Assembly (NCBI GenBank): GCA_021323955.1 | Contig: JAJPKC010000437.1 | Coordinates: 1 to 51,637 of the forward strand | Reading direction: 5' to 3' | Length of the DNA stretch: 51,637 bases | Source of the DNA: Oscillatoriales cyanobacterium Centralia_MAG_596 | Lineage (GTDB): Bacteria > Cyanobacteriota > Cyanobacteriia > Leptolyngbyales > Leptolyngbyaceae | In this document: piece after piece, positions 51,224-51,637 of the stretch | Position numbering within the stretch: position 1 is the stretch's first letter | Layout of the letters: every line of letters starts with the position of its first letter | Position numbers and translations under genes: made by a program | The notes under the pieces: model-generated | Told to the model about the DNA's origin: nothing | Seen by the model: the letters and a program-made list of their open reading frames with translations, nothing else | Database searches by the model: none

Positions 51224-51637
51224 CCAATTTAGACAAAATCATTGCTGCTGCCAGGTCTAAACAAGGACAGCCGTCGCAACTTAAGGCACAGGATAGCTCT
51301 CTACCTCTAGGGCAGATACAGCCTCGCCAGGAAGACACCCGTCCGTTGAACGCTGCGCACGTTGCTGCCCTGATGGATTCGATCGCTGTTTTGGGCTTGA
51401 TTGAGCCTCTGGTAACAGATAAAAAGGGTCGCTTACTGGCAGGGGGGCACCGCCTTGCGGCAATTAATTTGCTGAAGGAGAGCCGACCAGAAAAGTACCA
51501 AACTCAATTCCCTGAAGATCGTGTTCCTGTCAGGACGTTATCTTTCAATGCTGAAGAGGAGCCGGAGTTAGCGCTTCAAATCGAAATTGCTGAGAATGAG
51601 CAGCGTCGGGACTACACCTCTATTGAAGTGAAGGCGA
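51220..51637 (+). CDS. parB: ParB partition protein, N-terminal part (continues at 1)
   Basis: The gene starts with ATG at 51220, overlapping the parA stop, and is open to the end of the window, where the 107-base overlap begins at 51531. It continues in frame at position 108 to the stop at 421. This part has MTNLDKIIAAARSKQGQ, then LGQIQPRQEDTRPL, the helix HVAALMDSIAVLGLIEPLVT and the ParB nucleotide-binding motif LLAGGHRLAAINLL (residues 72-85). Together with residues 125-134 it makes a ParB/Srx-fold protein of 243 residues. Confidence 0.92.
   Translation, partial: MTNLDKIIAAARSKQGQPSQLKAQDSSLPLGQIQPRQEDTRPLNAAHVAALMDSIAVLGLIEPLVTDKKGRLLAGGHRLAAINLLKESRPEKYQTQFPEDRVPVRTLSFNAEEEPELALQIEIAENEQRRDYTSIEVKA
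51531..51637. repeat. Terminal direct repeat, right copy (assembly overlap)
   Basis: Identical to bases 1-107. It lies inside parB and is the overlap left by circular assembly. Confidence 0.95.

Overview
The window is a complete circular plasmid from a cyanobacterium, given with a short terminal overlap. Bases 1-107 repeat exactly as 51531-51637. Joining the ends (about 51,530 bp) makes one uninterrupted parB gene that starts at 51220 and stops at 421, so the overlap is an assembly artefact on a true circle. A cyanobacterial host is indicated by HIP1 octamers (GCGATCGC) scattered through the window, a cyAbrB-type regulator, a CyRepA1-type replication protein and an NB-ARC/WD40 protein of the kind common in filamentous cyanobacteria. 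The genus cannot be told from the sequence.

Backbone. parA-parB (50627 to 421 across the join) partitions the plasmid and a Phd/RelE-type toxin-antitoxin pair follows it (462-1080). The replication gene (13385-16690, minus) faces a probable origin/control region (16691-17083). Beyond a small ribbon-helix-helix gene (17478-17642) lies a plus-strand operon (17787-23088) of small, mostly unrecognised proteins: membrane anchors, an SH3-like protein, a coiled-coil protein and a membrane-tethered P-loop ATPase. The ATPase gene is followed by a helically phased array of ACGGC repeats. This looks like an undescribed DNA transfer or segregation module. A divergent pair of large tyrosine recombinases (24138-27265) and a small one (42946-43545) complete the mobility genes.

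Cargo. Two blocks carry redox and hydrolase genes. Block 1 (1332-5760) holds a SnoaL-like protein, a truncated SDR, a cupin, an exported alpha/beta hydrolase, gene remnants and a full SDR divergent from its likely TetR repressor. Block 2 (33943-42412) holds two VOC proteins, an SDR, an unknown protein, an alpha/beta hydrolase, a GMC oxidoreductase and two Tat-exported hydrolases. Each VOC gene of block 2 is preceded by the same 17-bp dyad, so the block looks like a small regulon. The likely theme is detoxification or modification of small lipophilic or carbonyl compounds (inference).

Other islands. A NarL-type two-component system sits beside a beta-barrel protein, a TspO-like protein and an SRPBCC protein (6331-10217). 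A GC-rich glycosyltransferase (10627-11916) lies behind an IS110 transposase remnant. There are also a GlsB-type stress membrane protein, a cyAbrB regulator, a transaldolase homologue that lacks its catalytic lysine, an NB-ARC/14-WD40 protein, a 759-residue membrane protein with 49-residue internal repeats, an orphan NarL regulator, two tandem Crp/Fnr paralogues and a DUF1810 protein.

The cargo is a mosaic. At least six truncated gene remnants, several perfect hairpins and duplicated leaders show repeated insertion, duplication and decay. By eye the backbone and the glycosyltransferase are richer in GC than the WD40 and 759-residue repeat genes.
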